64,000 nucleotides of DNA from assembly GCA_033085395.1 (NCBI GenBank), contig JANQBS010000104.1, forward strand, positions 61,589 through 125,588, read 5' to 3'. This document shows, in pieces, positions 34,746-47,233 of this stretch (positions within the stretch are counted from its first letter, which is position 1; each line of letters starts with the position of its first letter). The notes beneath the pieces were generated by a model. That model was not told the origin of the DNA, searched no databases, and was given only the letters and a program-made list of their open reading frames with translations. The translations under genes and the position numbers were made by a program. Origin of the DNA: Xanthoparmelia taractica (taxonomy: Eukaryota; Ascomycota; Lecanoromycetes; Lecanorales; Parmeliaceae).

Positions 34746-37021
34746 GACACGGCAGAACTAGTTATAACCAGTCTTAATACTAGCTTCTTCGTACTTAGAT
34801 AGCTTTTATACACTCCATCACAACGACCAAGCAGCACGGCTAAACAGCAGAAGGTGTGGAGGGCTCTATAACATAGTCTTAATGTATGGGACTATGCTAA
34901 GATTCGCTCCACGGTATATGAATCAAGGTGTGTGTCGAGCATGCACGAGATTTGTAACCGTAGCGAGGTAGGTTAGCAAGATGTTGGTAAGATGATTGGA
35001 TTATTTAGATCTATATCCCATCTCTTTATAGTAAAGCGGCAATTACTAGGGTAGCTGGCTACTATACTAATCCATAATTGCTACAACCTCCGCACCCAAT
35101 CTGGAGTATCCTACACAAGACAAGACCCCGCACATGGAATGAGACTCCCGACTCCTTTTTGGGGAAACAGTCTGAACCATCGGTATAATCCTTTGGAAGG
35201 CACGCTTTGACTCTACAGTACCAACCGTAAGAAGCTCGTGCGATCAAAGTATGTTATATCAGAAACAGATCATGCACTAGCGATCGACTGCATTCCCGGC
35301 GGCAGCGACTTGCCACCACCACAGCGCACAAGCCGAGTAATTCTTCAACTCCTAAGGTATCATTGAGATGAATTAACGAACGAACGGAGTAGTCCAGGCC
35401 TGCCGACTTGGCCGCGGCGTCGAGGGTGGCTTATGCATCTTCTTGCGAATACGTTAACCAACTGACTGACCACCGGAGCATTGTCCCATCCTGGCATTAA
35501 ACAGATAAGCTGATACGACATCAATCAGTACCTGGGAAGCCGTTGTAGAGGCCAAGGCGAGGAAAGTTTGCTGCTCAGCAATGAAGTTGGCGTTTGTGGG
35601 ATCTGGATCTATGGGCATCGCTGCCTGAGGGAGGCCTTCGCTGCCGCTAACCAAGCACGCCTTGGTGATTTGTCTGTCTGCTGTGTGGATGCAGTCAATA
35701 GGCCAGCGACATTTTTTGAGTGCGGGCATTGAAGCTATGGTTTTAAGGGAGGACTTATGGGCTAGGCAGACCGCTTTCCGTGGTTCCCTTCAAGGCTGTT
35801 TAATGCGGAAAGCCGTTTGCAGATTGCTAGAGCTCCATTGCCTCATTATGTAATACAAGAAAGACCGAAAGGATGATACTTGTTGGCTCGTTGACTGTAG
35901 ACGGAGGATGAGATCTCGTCTGTGAATACCGAGAAATATACAGACGGACACTATAATCACTGAAACTTGCGGGGTCTCTGGTGAAGTTTTCAGAGGCCGT
36001 TGGGCTTGGGTCAGGCCCCACATGGCTGGAGATGGTGTTGACGGTGAACAAGTCGGATGCCATGTTGCTTGCCCAGCCAGCCGTCTCGCGAGCCAAAAGA
36101 AAATGAAAATTTGATGCCTCCAGTAAGCAAAATCCCTGACACACTCTCACGGTGTCATATCTGCCCCCAATTGACTCCAAAGATCCTAATGCGAGATCCA
36201 ATCATAGACGGTGGCCCATATATCCCCGGGCCAAAGCTGAGCAATACTGTTGTTGTTAGTAAGCTGCATAAACTTTAGCTTCTCTGCGGAGATCAAGACT
36301 CCGTCGGCAGCTCCTGCAGCTCCTGGTACAGGCATATGCACGAACGGCAAACTTCCCAGCACCGGCCCCGTCACTCGCACTCCGTGCGTCCAAACAGACA
36401 GACAGGACTTCATATACTTACACTACGCAAGCACTCTACCCACTTTTCCGAAGCTGTCTCGGAATAATTCTCGCTTGCGTGGGCAGCGGAGTCACGTACG
36501 AGTACGAGACCAGCACACTCCAGCTTACGTACGTATGCATACATAAGTAAAGGTACCTTAGGGACTTCGAAACGATGGCTCGGGTTCGGTATTTTCATCG
36601 CTGGGGTCGTTATGTGCTGATATTGAGGTTGAAATGTTATTTATTGTCAGCCTGAAGGGTGGGTAAAAGGACAATGAGAGCATAATTGGGGGGTAAATAT
36701 TTGTTGTGTCTAAGATCATTCAATGCTCTGCATGAGGCAGAGGGCGTTGTGCAAGGGGCAAGAGAGCGGAATTTTTCTGACTTGGCTCGTTTCGAGAGGT
36801 TGAAAAAAGAGCAGGTGGGGTTCTGTGACTTTGTTGTGTTGTTAAAGCACATGTGTGCATACTATGTCTTATTCCGCGCTTGCTCGCTTGTCAGTCTGCT
36901 TGTTGCAGGGTCTGCTTCGGGAAGAGTTCAAGTCTTGAGGTAAGTTCAACCTTTGTATAATTTGCGGCAACCTGATCCCAACCCCCATCAAACGCCATCT
37001 CCGTCCCCCCCTCATCCCATC
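34746..37021. other. 2.3-kb region with possible gene relics, none assigned
   Basis: Minus-strand frames 35454-35729, 35827-36201 and 36186-36413 contain protein-like stretches (for example NANFIAEQQTFLALASTTASQ, and SLPFVHMPVPGAAGAADG) in different phases. They may be exons or remains of one gene between about 36410 and 35450, but I recognise no family and no clean splice set. Confidence 0.3.
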
Positions 37022-38624
37022 CTAGCACGCAAGAATCATACCCCTATACTTCTCCACAAATTCCTTAGTCGCCTCCACAAATCTCTCCACTTCCTCCATG
37101 CCTAGTTCGATATTCAGCGCCATGAAACCCCGTTCGGCGAGGTAAATCTTTTTGGAGAGCATGTGGTGGTAGAAGAGGGATTGGAGTTGGGGAGACGAAG
37201 AGGGGAAATGAATGGCGAGGATGGAGCCGATGCCTGAGATGTACATGGGGGAATTTGTCGTGATTCCATTCAAGAGTTGATGGGGTGGGGAATACGGGCG
37301 GGTTCCGTTGGTCGCGCCGTTGGTCGTGCTATTGGCGGTACTGTTCGTGGTGGTTTGGTCAAGAGCTAGAGGAAGGTCAGCAATTGTTATGTCAGATTGA
37401 AATTGAAGGCATAGTGGGAGAGTGTTCCAGAAGTGTCCTACATTTGAAAGCATGCTGAGGTGACGTTGCATTACCTTTAAAAGATCCTCCATCCGTGCCA
37501 TTAGCATGAGATACATCGCCATACAGATGCTTCTCAATAACATCCGTGACCATCTCCTTCAACAGTTCCCCCAAATCATTCAAACGATTAGTGGTTTTCT
37601 CATCCAGAACTTTACATCCCGCACATCCAGCAGCCATGCTGATGACATTATTGTTAAAAGTCCCCGCATGCGCCAGACCTCCACTCTTGGTGGGATCGTA
37701 CATTTCCATGACGTCTCTCCTTCCCCCAAACGCCCCGAAGCTCATGCCTCCCCCGACCCATTTGCCTAGGGTCATGAGGTCAGGCCGAATGCCTAATTTG
37801 TGGCCTAACCCGCGGTAGGAAAGACGACTAGTCATGACTTCGTCGAAGATTAGAAGAGCACCGTGGGACGAAGCGTAGGATCTAAGGAATTGTAGGAAAG
37901 GAAGAGAGCCTGGGATAGCCCCTGCGTTACCCAGCATTGGTTCTATAAGGATGGTAGCTAAGCTTTTGGGTGGGAGGGTCGAGAGGACTTGTTCAGTCTG
38001 CGCGATATCATTGTATGTACCAACCACCCACTCGTGAGGTAAATTGACGCTCTTCGTCGCTGATCCTTTGGACGGTTTGCGGAATGAAAGAGTAGCTCCA
38101 TGGTAACCCCCTCCAAAGACAAGAATCTTGTTCCGACCCGTCCATGCCATTGCGGTAGCGACAGCCATCATGTTCGCCTCGGTGCCGGAATTGGTAAATC
38201 TTACGAGCTCCATTGTCGGCGTGAATCGCTCGCAGACCAATTTGGCAAGCACCTTCTCATAGATGTTGTTCCCACCAAGGCTCCATCCTCGAGCGAGAGC
38301 CTCGTCGACTGCAGCACGGATGGTAGCATTGTTATGTCCGTAGATACCGGCAGTATATTCACCGAGGAAGTCGGTGTAGTTGTGACCGTCGAGGGAGGTG
38401 AGGGTGCAACCATTGCCTGAAGCAAAGGTTATTGGGAACGGGTTGGCATGGAGGACTGTCCTGGTGTTACCACCCGGCAGGTGTTGGCGGGCTGATTGAT
38501 GGGCTTGGAGAGAGGATGGATTGAGGTGGGTGTAGGTGGAATGTGCTTCTGCTAGGGCATCCTGGAGGACTGGTGTCAGCTTGAGATGCTCCAACTCAGA
38601 GGGAGGCAACTGTGTTGTAGACAT
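37022..38624 (-). CDS. Class III PLP-dependent aminotransferase (glutamate-1-semialdehyde-aminomutase-like)
   Basis: Two exons, 38624-37475 and 37365-37022, joined over a 109-bp intron (donor GTAATG, branch-like GCTGAC, acceptor CTCTAG), 497 aa. Family features in order: PGGNTRTV near residue 50, the phosphate-binding NSGTEANMMA (145-154), GGGYHGATLS (171-180), the PLP-ring Asp in IFDEVMTSR (Asp261), and the Schiff-base Lys in LGKWVGGGMSFGAFGG (Lys288). The last exon holds a low-complexity TTTNSTANSTTNGATNGT insert, then the small domain ending in YRGMILAC. Fungi make tetrapyrroles by the Shemin route, so this is not expected to serve haem synthesis; such homologues usually transaminate other amino compounds. 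The alternative reading of the short 37-bp intron would retain about 24 more residues. Confidence 0.85.
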
Positions 38625-39049
38625 TGTAGATGATATGCTGGAGGAGATGAGAGGCAGTCCTTACCTGAGGAGTATGTCACCACGATCCCTTGTCTCTCGC
38701 GTCCGAGAAGCCGAAAAGCGGAGTGGTCCAATAATTCTCCAACCCCGCTGTCTTCTCCTCTCAGAACATCTACATAACAAAAGATACCAAAATGTCAAAA
38801 CGACCCGAGGGAAACAGACTTGTTCACATCGCAGCTCTCTCTCGTCTAACTTTGCAAATTGTCGGCATTCGATCCTCATAATTCCTATCCCAGGGATGCC
38901 CGAGGTTGTATAATCGTACTCGTACACCTACACCTGTCCCTGCACTTTGGTTAAACTACTTTATTAAACCAAGGCATCCATAACCTTCCCCCCCCCCCAT
39001 CGTCAATTGCAATTCCGTCACCCGCATCAACAGCTCTAAAATATGAACC

Positions 39050-39795
39050 CTGACACTATCAACCGTACTTCACCTTCCTCCCCAATCCTAATGCCATCTC
39101 CATCTCTCCCATCCCTACAATCCCTACCACCCCCTGCAACCCTCCCCATCACTTCCCCTCCTACTCTGCCCTCTCACTTAACGTCTCCCTACTCTATCCC
39201 TATTTTACAACTCTCCGCCCCTTTCCTTCCATCCTTTCGTCCCCCTTTCACCCTTTCACCCTTTCATCCCCGATCCCCAAAACCTCCCATACATCTCTCG
39301 ATCCATTACATAGCCCTAAAACTACCTTATGCCCATCCCCACACCACAATATTCCTATCATGCTCTCCCCAACTCTTTCCCCACTACCCTGGCACAGGAC
39401 CGCCCTTTCCGCACACTCACCCATTCAATCCTCAAACAATCCCCTCATAAATACATACACATCCATCTACACGCATACCTCCTTCCTGCGCAATGCCATC
39501 CCTTTTATATCTCGTCTCGTCGTGGAGAAAATCCCATCCCATCCCAATTCCAATCATTGCCTACATGAACCCCCCAAGAAGGCATAACCTCCTCCCCTCC
39601 CTCTTTCCCCTCCCCTCTGCCCCCTCTCCCTCCTTCCCCCCCATCCTTCCCTCCCAACATCTCCCAAACCATCACCATCCCCACCACCCCCCTAACTATC
39701 ACCCCACAACCCCCCGCCGCACGCCCCACCCACCCACCCACAAAAACAATCCTCACACTCACACACGCCACTCTTGCCCTCCTTCTTTTCCCCAC
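39050..39795. repeat. Pyrimidine-rich (CCT/CCC) low-complexity tract
   Basis: About 750 bp in which the plus strand is mostly C, T and A with very few G. It contains repeated CCCTTTCACC and CCACCC-type words. Confidence 0.8.
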
Positions 39796-39889
39796 TCTTC
39801 CCCACTAGCTAACGTACACCCACTATCTGGCTGCCCACGCACCACCGGAATCTAGATAATCAAGATAATCTAGGTAAATATGCTTAAAA

Positions 39890-40070
39890 AACAGCAATGG
39901 TATAGATCCATAGCAGCATACAACATATACCTAAAACACGACAATGGTATTAAGTTCATAGAGCCATAGCAACATACAACATATGCCCAAAACACAACAA
40001 TGGTAATGATCCATAGCAGCATAGATAGCATAATAGCATAGCAGCATAGCAGCATAGCAGCGAAAATATC
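39890..40070. repeat. Three imperfect copies of a ~50-60 bp tandem repeat plus (AGCAGCAT)n
   Basis: The unit contains CAATGGTAT, CCATAGCAGCATA and CAACATATRCC, AAAACAC in fixed order, with copies starting near 39890, 39940 and 39998. The last runs into short AGCATAGC repeats up to about 40065. Confidence 0.8.
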
Positions 40071-40496
40071 ACAGAGGTAATTAGGAAGGATGTTAGGAAG
40101 GATCCTCTTCCTACGGTTCTTATTTAACCCAGGTATTGGGAGATGGCAGACGGCAGAGGCAGGGGGAGAGGCAGAGGTAGAAAGGGTTAGAGTTGGAGTT
40201 GGAGAGATGGATGGATGGTATATAGAAAGAAGTGGAAGTGGAGATGAAAGTAGGGGGAGGGGTTTCACGTGGCATTTTTGTTCTTCGATACAACAGGATG
40301 CCGGGTTGCTCTGCTCTGTTAGATTGAGAGCCAGCTGTGTACTGCTCTCGTAGATTATATCAATCAAAAGAAGTATGAGTTGCAAAGAAGTACTCATACG
40401 TAATGACCTCACAAAATAATGGATTTTGGAAGCTCCGATTCCCTACATCTACAACAGTATGCATCGGAGTCGTCCCTGCAGAAAACATATCAAAGT

Positions 40497-43400
40497 CTAA
40501 GACACGCTCCCGACCAGCAAAGCAGCAACGCCTTCCTCCTCGCTCCGTACCGTAATCTTTGTCGTTACGCCGCTCTTCGCCGAAAAGGCCATCTTCACCA
40601 GAGCCGCGACCTTGCCTCCGCCGAGGGTCTTGCCGTACAGCTTGAGGGTGTGCGTGCTGGTCGAGAGAGTGACGTCCGTACCATCCAGCGGCTGGAGAGA
40701 GAGCGCCTTTGTGAGCTGTTCCGTCGCATCTGTGAAGCAGAAAATCAGTCTTTGCTCCTTGGTCAATGTGTAAAAAGTAATGCTCACCTGCTATGCTCTT
40801 GGTACTGCTCAGTTGCAGCGTCTCGGACGCTTCCTCGCCATTAGCGCCGGTCTGCTCCCACGCATGATCGAAGCTCCCAGCGAATGCGGGCGTGACGTAG
40901 TCGCTGCCTAGGAGCTCCAAATCCTCGACCTGGTACTCATCCTCGTAGCCGCTCTCATCTGGCTCCCCAGTGGTAGGATCAATCTCTTTACTCGTGAATT
41001 TAAGGACGTTGGTGAAAGATGTAACGGGGTACGCAACGTCGCTGGATTTCTTGAAGCTTACGAAGACGGTGCCAGGTTGGTCAGTTGCCAGCTTGGCGAC
41101 GGGGATAGTGAAGTCTTCCTCAAACGACTCTTCTTCTTCCGACGGTGTGGCAACGACAGATACCTCTTCTAACACGGTATCAGTCATAGTATTTTTGATC
41201 TCATACTGCAGGACAAGATGCTCTTTGTATATGTGTTTAATGACGCTGACAACGTATTCTGTCTCCGATTCGGTGAGTTCGACAGGAGAGGAGGATCTGA
41301 GCAACACGCCATGTGCTTTGAGCTCTGGTATCTGCATCAGTTGCTGCGAATGTTTCTGTGCATTGGCAAGGGCGGCAGCGGCACCGTCTGCTGTGCCATT
41401 GATTTGCGCCTTCTTCGGACCCGTGCTTGGGGCTTTCAGTGTTGGAGTTGCTGATGTCAGCTTCTTGGTCCGTTCTTCGGCCAAGGCTTGCTCGTGGCTG
41501 ACCACGGGGACGGTGGACATGTCAAACGCTGTGGCGAAAGTAGCTTTATCATCCGCAGTCACATACATGACGAGCTGGTGCTCGAAGGTTGACAAGGAGA
41601 ACATCGAATCTACGAGTCCAGTCAGCTGGGTCGATAGCGTTACTGGTTTGCTTCGACTTCGACGTACCATTCTTGATGAATCGATTCGCCATCTCGTCTT
41701 CTTCGGCCATCAATCTCAGGTTCAAAGCAGCACGGTCACGAACTTCATCATCAGTGTCGTCAAGGCACCTTGTGAGTAACACAGTGACGCTGCGTTTGAC
41801 CTCAGGATCCTTCTGCCCAACACCAAACTTTGCGAGCGCTGTCACTGCGGCGGCCCTGACCAAGGCATTTTCTAAGACTACGCGATTGTAGATGTACCGG
41901 ATGTACTTTGTCGGATGCGAAGTTTTAGGGCCTTCTACACCTAGCAGATGCAATATTCGAACGGCTAGCTTGGTAAACTCGCAATCCTCGATAAACTCGC
42001 AAAGATGGGCCAAGGCTGTGTTCATTAGCCGTGAAAAATGCCGGGATTTCTTGTGAGACCTACCGTCCTCCTTGCTGCCTGGAACAAATTTGATCAGGTC
42101 AAACATGCTCTCCACCACACTCCTTTTGAACTCATAGCCTCCCTCGTCGCGCAATATCCCGCTCAAAAAGGTCAGCATGCCAGCTTGCTTGCTGGGGAAT
42201 TTCAAACATAGGGTCCTTATCGCCTCAACGATGGTGATTTTGAATTCGTCCGTGATATCTGCCATAAAGCTAGATATCTGCTTCATTAGTCGATCCACGC
42301 TGCCTTCATTACCCGTCTTAAGAAGGGTTGTGATAGCAAAGGTAGCAATTGATCGGTTTGAGTTAGAGATTAAAGTCTCAATGTCAGGGTTGCATGATTG
42401 AACGGCTTGTGGTTTGAACGAGGCAACATTGTGAAGGATTCGGATCGCAGCAAACTTGGTGACAGCTCGAGGAGAAGTAAGGAAAAGCTGAAGAGTGTGG
42501 ATGGCTTGGGTCATTTCCGCATCGGTGACATCCCGCAGGTTACAGATAGCTTTGGCGGCTTCGAAGTTGACCATTTCAGCCTTGTGCCGAAGCCAGCCAT
42601 CAAGAAGTTGCATCATGGGCCTCCTCAAGCTTGGGTCGTCTTCTATTAGTTTGGCAGCCAATCTGACCAGCAAGATTGTGCCAGCAGGACTCTTCACAGC
42701 GCCAGGGATGCCAAACTGTTGGACCATCTTTACGAGGGCCATTCGGTCGTGGGACCTCATCTGATACAACAGCCCAATGGCGTGATATTGGTTCATAAAG
42801 TGCGTACTCGGTTGTAGTGCTTGCTGGCTTCCAGACGTTGAAAAGCCTAGAGAAAACCCTCCCGACGACTTTGATGAGGATGCTGCTTCTTGAGTCTCAC
42901 TCTGCCACCTTCTGACCAGATCCCGAGCAATTGGAAGTAGATGGTATGAGGAAACGAGGGCGGCGGAGGATACAGAAGGATTTTTGTCCACGATAGCGTT
43001 CTTGATCGAGCGTTCAATTGCTTGTACCGTAGTTGCCTGCCGAGCTTTAGTAGGTCTACGTATAGCACGTGGGTGATGCGTACGTCTATAACCCTGCACA
43101 ATGCTCGGATTGCGTTTGCCTTGTACAGAACATCGCTTTTCTCTGCCGTGTCCTTCATAATACTCTGCGTTACCATGATGACATCGGATGCAGAACTTGC
43201 CAGGTCTTTGAATACGAGGTACATCATCTGGCGAAGAGAAGGATCTTTGTTCTGAAAGAGCTTCGAGATACCGAAGAAAAGGTCTGTAGCTTCGTTTGAT
43301 GGAAAGGTCTCCCCAGTGAATAGAAGCAAGGCGATCTTGGTAAGAAGTATTCGACATTTTCTAGGAGATATAGGGGAGTAGTTGAACAAGCGAGCTAGAG

Positions 43401-43525
43401 CCTGGTATCAGTGAAACAATTTGGTAAGAATAGCGAATGTGGTACGTACCCTCTTGAAAGACAGCGGTTCTGTCGACCTTGACGATTGCCTGGTCGGCGT
43501 CTTCATCCTTCTTGCTGTAACTCAT
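40497..43525 (-). CDS. SEC21: Coatomer subunit gamma (COPI)
   Basis: Five exons on the minus strand: 43525-43450, 43394-43084, 43036-41668, 41609-40788 and 40729-40497, giving 936 aa, the usual length of fungal gamma-COP. Introns have donors GTACGT, GTACGC, GTACGT and GTGAGC. The conserved N-terminus (MSYSKKDEDADQ, VDRTAVFQEARLFN) is recovered only by using the second of two nearby AG acceptors at exon 2. Residues about 25-550 form the adaptin-type HEAT solenoid (LLTKIALLL, FFGISKLFQ, NAIRALCRVID, SVSSAALVSSYHLL). A Pro/Ala-rich hinge follows, then the appendage domain (about 620-936; GVLLRSSSPVELTESETEY, VTSFTNVLKF). Gamma-COP is part of the Arf1-binding F-subcomplex of the COPI coat for Golgi-to-ER retrieval, and is essential in yeast. 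It is divergent from the PLP2 gene. Confidence 0.95.
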
Positions 43526-43898
43526 CGTGATGGCGTGCTAAGCACGAAGCCAAAGGGTTGAAATCGAAGCCCACAGACTTCTTCACAGTCGGTTGGTGAC
43601 GGGCCTTTTGGGTTTGGGCACAGGGGCTCGCGGCGCATCTGATGTTAGCGCATACGTCTCTTCCACATCTTCCAACTGCTGTTGCCTTTATCGTCTTACA
43701 GAGCGAGTGGAAGGGAGTAGACAGAAACGAATGCCGAATTAGAGTAAACTTGAGAGCTTTCAGCGCCAGATCTCTTGTGGTTCCGTACAAGGCTGACGCT
43801 ACGGTGGCCTAATCGAACGCGAGAAACATTTCAGGCACTCCTTACATGTACGAGTAGATTAGGTGTGTATTTGCATCGCTGTAACATTACGGCCAGAA
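43526..43898. promoter_or_regulatory. Bidirectional promoter region between SEC21 and PLP2
   Basis: Only 373 bp separate the two start codons, which face away from each other, so both genes must draw their promoters from this interval. No TATA box at a convincing position is seen, as is usual for housekeeping genes in filamentous fungi. Confidence 0.7.
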
Positions 43899-44825
43899 AT
43901 GGACGTGCCAGTGAATGTGCCGGTGGATGATCCTAATGCCGATACTGAATGGTAAGAAATTGAACTTAGCAATCTCAAAGAAGTGGCAAGAGCCAACCTC
44001 GTTTCTGCAGGAACGACATCCTCCGCAAGCACGGTCTAATTCCAGAGAAGCCCCCCTCTCCTACACCACTCGTCCAGGAAGCTCTCAACGAAGCCCGAAA
44101 GCAAGCCTATGAAAACCGGCTTGAAGACAAGGATCTTGAAGAGCTGAACGAGTTGGAAGATGAAGAAGACGAAGCTTTCCTTCAGAAGTACCGGTGGGTC
44201 TTGACCCAGCCGTGGAAAACTAGGGTTCTGATTGTGATGTTTCAAGGAGCCAGCGGATGGCGGAGTTGTCCACAATAGCTACAGCGAGCGTCTTCAATCA
44301 GGTGTACCCTCTACAGAAACCAGACTACTCCAAAGACGTTACCGAGGCCTCCAACAAGGCGTTCGTCCTGGTTCATTTGACTTCATCACTTGGCACCAAT
44401 GTCGAATCTCGACTACTGACCGAGTTGTGGCGAGAGCTGGCACAAAAGTTTGGAGAGATTAAGTTCTGTGAGATCAGGGCGGACATGTGCATCGAAGGTT
44501 ATCCGGAGCGGAACACCCCAACAATTCTAGTGTATCGAGATGGAGATATCAAAAAGCACGTGGTAACGCTGAGGGAGCTCGGTGGAGAACAGACGACTAT
44601 CGGAGGTACGTCTCGTCTGTTCTGAACCAAGCCATCAAATTGAATGATAGTGACCTAATCGAAATAGATCTGCAGAATCTGCTGGTTGGCGTGGGCGCTT
44701 TGAAGGCAACAGACCACCGTGCGGTTCTTCCTACAAGAGGTGATGGAGAAGAAGCATATAGCGGCATTCGCCCAGGTAGACTGCATGCAACTACGACCGA
44801 GGAGGAGGAGGATGATTGGGATTGA
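43899..44825 (+). CDS. PLP2: Phosducin-like protein (PLP2/PDCL2-3 type)
   Basis: Four exons, 43899-43951, 44011-44193, 44247-44605 and 44668-44825, 250 aa. The spliced protein begins with the near-invariant MDVPVNVPVDDPNADTEW, then RKHGLIPEKPPSP, an acidic DLEELNELEDEEDEAF helix and RMAELSTI. The thioredoxin-like domain (about residues 80-200) includes NKAFVLVHLTSS, GTNVESRLL, KFCEIRADMCIEGYPERNTPTILVY and VTLRELGG, and the tail is acidic (TEEEEDDWD). There is no CxxC motif, as expected for phosducin-like proteins. PLP2-class proteins are co-chaperones of the CCT/TRiC chaperonin that help fold actin and tubulin, and are essential in yeast. Confidence 0.92.
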
Positions 44826-46157
44826 GGATCATCTGCAGGAAGCAGATGGCGATCTCTCGATCAGTATGCACACCTGTCATGACGAAGCCATGAGAAGGCT
44901 CATTGAGTCGTAAACGCACTGTCATCCCGCCATCCACTCCAACGCTAAGGGATGATGTTGAGTGGCGAACATGTGCAGGGGTTTGAGGCAATCTGGGCGA
45001 GCCTACCGAGTCAATCCCAGGTTCATCCAATAGTAAATTGCCCGACTAGGGGGGATGGCAAGTAAGCATCAAGACACATGGACAATTGCGCGTTGCCTTG
45101 TCCGACATGAGGGGATGACATTGAGTCCGCAGGCGTATTAGCAGCATGTCGAGGTTTGAATGTGGGAGGTGGATGAGAGACGCCATCTGTTTCAGTGGTC
45201 GTCTCAAGCTTGTTGATTTCACAGACCCGGGAATATGAGTTCACATTTCTACTTCGCTGTGACCCTCGCCAAATGTGTAGCTCACTCTGGCCGTGTCATG
45301 GTCTGAATGCAACGAATGAATGATAAGCTGCCTCTGTGGAGTGGTGTCCAGTTTGTGGAGAGTGTGCCCACCAGTGCCATGTGTCAAACTTACTAAGCGC
45401 ATCGCCATTGCTCTGATTGGATGCTTAGACTTGACCGCCTTCCGTGGAGCTATGCCGCATGGGTTAAGGTTTTCCAGAGCGGGCGACAGGCCAATCAAAA
45501 TTGATGGAGGTTTGGCATGTTTCATGCATGACCGGCAGACTGCATGATCGAGACCCAATTTCTCGGGTTTAACGGAATCGCCCCAACTCAATAATCAAAT
45601 AGAGTCTCGGCTCCCCCGACATTAGCCGATGTGCGTGTCAACAAATGAACCAATAAACAGAAAGCGAAAGGCATAGCTAAGGGATAGCTCACTCATATCT
45701 GAAAGGACTAGGCTTCCTACAATCTGGAATCCCTGGCCTCTGAAATGTCCATCACTGAGCCGCCTTTTCCATGGCACATGGATTCAACATTTGACAGGTG
45801 TGACAGGCGACCATGTCAAGGCCTTTCGAAACAGTAAAACCAACAATTGATATTCGATTGAGGTTGGGGAGTGGGGGCCCGGCGATTTTAAACGACCAGA
45901 GCTAATAAATGAAACCAAACGCCGCGGCTGAGGGCACGAAGGGCTGAAGATTGTGGCTCGGGTACTGCCGACTCTATCAAATAATATCTACCAAAGTACC
46001 CAGTACCGAAGTACCCCTCCAAAAAGGCTGCCTCCTAATACCAGCCTTCACCGCTGCTGTTGCTGCTGCTGTTGCCTTCCACTTTATTGCCATCTTGACG
46101 ACTTCCTCTCCCATTATTCCTCTTCTGTCCCCTATTCCTTGCTTGTCCAAGTCAATC
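44826..46157. other. 1.3-kb intergenic region and bZIP gene upstream region
   Basis: No supported gene. It contains the 3' flank of PLP2 and the promoter and 5' leader of the bZIP gene, including a CTGCTGTTGCTGCTGCTGTTG run at about 46052-46072. Confidence 0.5.
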
Positions 46158-47233
46158 ATGGACTATTCATACTTTGCCCCACCAACCCAACCGTACAATT
46201 TCTTCGGCATTGCCCCTGCAAAGCCAGAGCTCTCATATACCGCGCAGGAAGAGCCCCAAAACGACTCTCTAGTAAGAGCCAAATCCCTTGATAGCCAGTC
46301 CGTATGATCGAACGTCAGACTAATTGCCTTACCCCTCTAGGATATCTACGACCCAAACACTTTCCACTTCTTCGACCAAAATGCCCACTTCAACCCTACA
46401 CCTCTCACCCCCGCATCGCGATCACCCTCCCACTCGGTTCACCAAACGGATCCGCTCTCACACCCTCTGTCACTGCCTTATGATGGCTCGTTATCCCGGG
46501 ATCTGGCTGGGGATGCAGATTTTGATCAGGCCCCTGGAAGGGGTAGTAGTGACGACGACAAGGACAATCTCACGCCTGCGCAGAGCCGGCGAAAGGCACA
46601 GAACAGAGCAGCGTACTACAACCCCTATGAAGAGTGATTCTGAGCAATTTGACCCGCTAACGGGTCCGCAGACAGCGGGCTTTTCGCGAACGGAAAGAGC
46701 GGCACGTCAAAGACCTTGAGAACAAGCTCAAGTCCATGGACGCGCATTCTACAGATCTCATGACCGAAAATGAGCGTTTGAAGCGAGAACTCGAGCGGAT
46801 AGCCACCCAAAATGAAATCTTACGCGCGACCACCACTCCGAGGAGAGCACCAGATCAAGGACAATCTCATAACAATACCCACCACGAAGGATCACGCAGT
46901 CCAGAAAACCTCGCCTCCGGACCAATGATATACTCCCCCTCCACCTTCAACGCTGCTTTCGCCGGACACGACGATTCGTCTCCTGAAGAGCCCATATCAC
47001 ACCATATTGAGATATCCGCCACGACGGGCGAGCGTTTACTAGCAACGGGTGCAGCCTGGGATTTCATACAACACCATGAGCTCTATACGAGGGGCTTGGT
47101 GGACATTGCGGACGTATCGGAGAAGTTGAAGGAAAAAGTGGTGTGTAATGGCACCGGACCTACCTTTTCAGAGCGGGATGTCATACAAGCGATTGAGGAT
47201 AGCGTGGGAGGAGCAGGAGACGAGCTGATTTGA
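46158..47233 (+). CDS. AP-1-like bZIP transcription factor (Yap/Pap1 class)
   Basis: Three exons, 46158-46271, 46341-46612 and 46672-47233, 315 aa. The introns (donors GTAAGA and GTACTA, acceptors CTCTAG and CCGCAG) fall in the N-terminal region and inside the basic region. After splicing, the DNA-binding stretch reads QSRRKAQNRAAQRAFRERK, with the NRAAQRAFR signature of fungal AP-1 factors, followed by a leucine zipper (LENKL, LMTENERL, LERIATQNEILR). A conserved C-terminal segment follows (LLATGAAWDFIQHHELYTRGLVDI and SERDVIQAIED). Fungal AP-1 factors govern oxidative, metal and nutrient stress responses. The cysteine-rich redox domains of Yap1 itself are absent, so this is one of the other Yap-type paralogues. 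Confidence 0.9.

Larger units (their letters stand above)
38625..40496. other. Intergenic region dominated by low-complexity DNA
   Basis: Upstream region of the aminotransferase gene, a C/T-rich tract and a tandem repeat (listed separately), then the 3' flank of SEC21. Open frames across 39043-39855 are composition artefacts. Confidence 0.6.

Noticed and set aside
37366..37474. A 37-bp intron (37438-37474) in the aminotransferase gene
   Set aside because: Shorter than usual fungal introns; the 109-bp alternative has a better branch site and acceptor in the same phase, though this is not proven.
39043..39855. Overlapping plus-strand frames of 75-135 codons and a Gly-rich minus-strand frame
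   Set aside because: Composition artefacts of the C/T-rich tract; amino-acid content is almost only Pro, Ser, His, Thr.
39890..40070. Could the regular repeats be a CRISPR array?
   Set aside because: The units are imperfect, directly abut without unique spacers, and the genome is eukaryotic.
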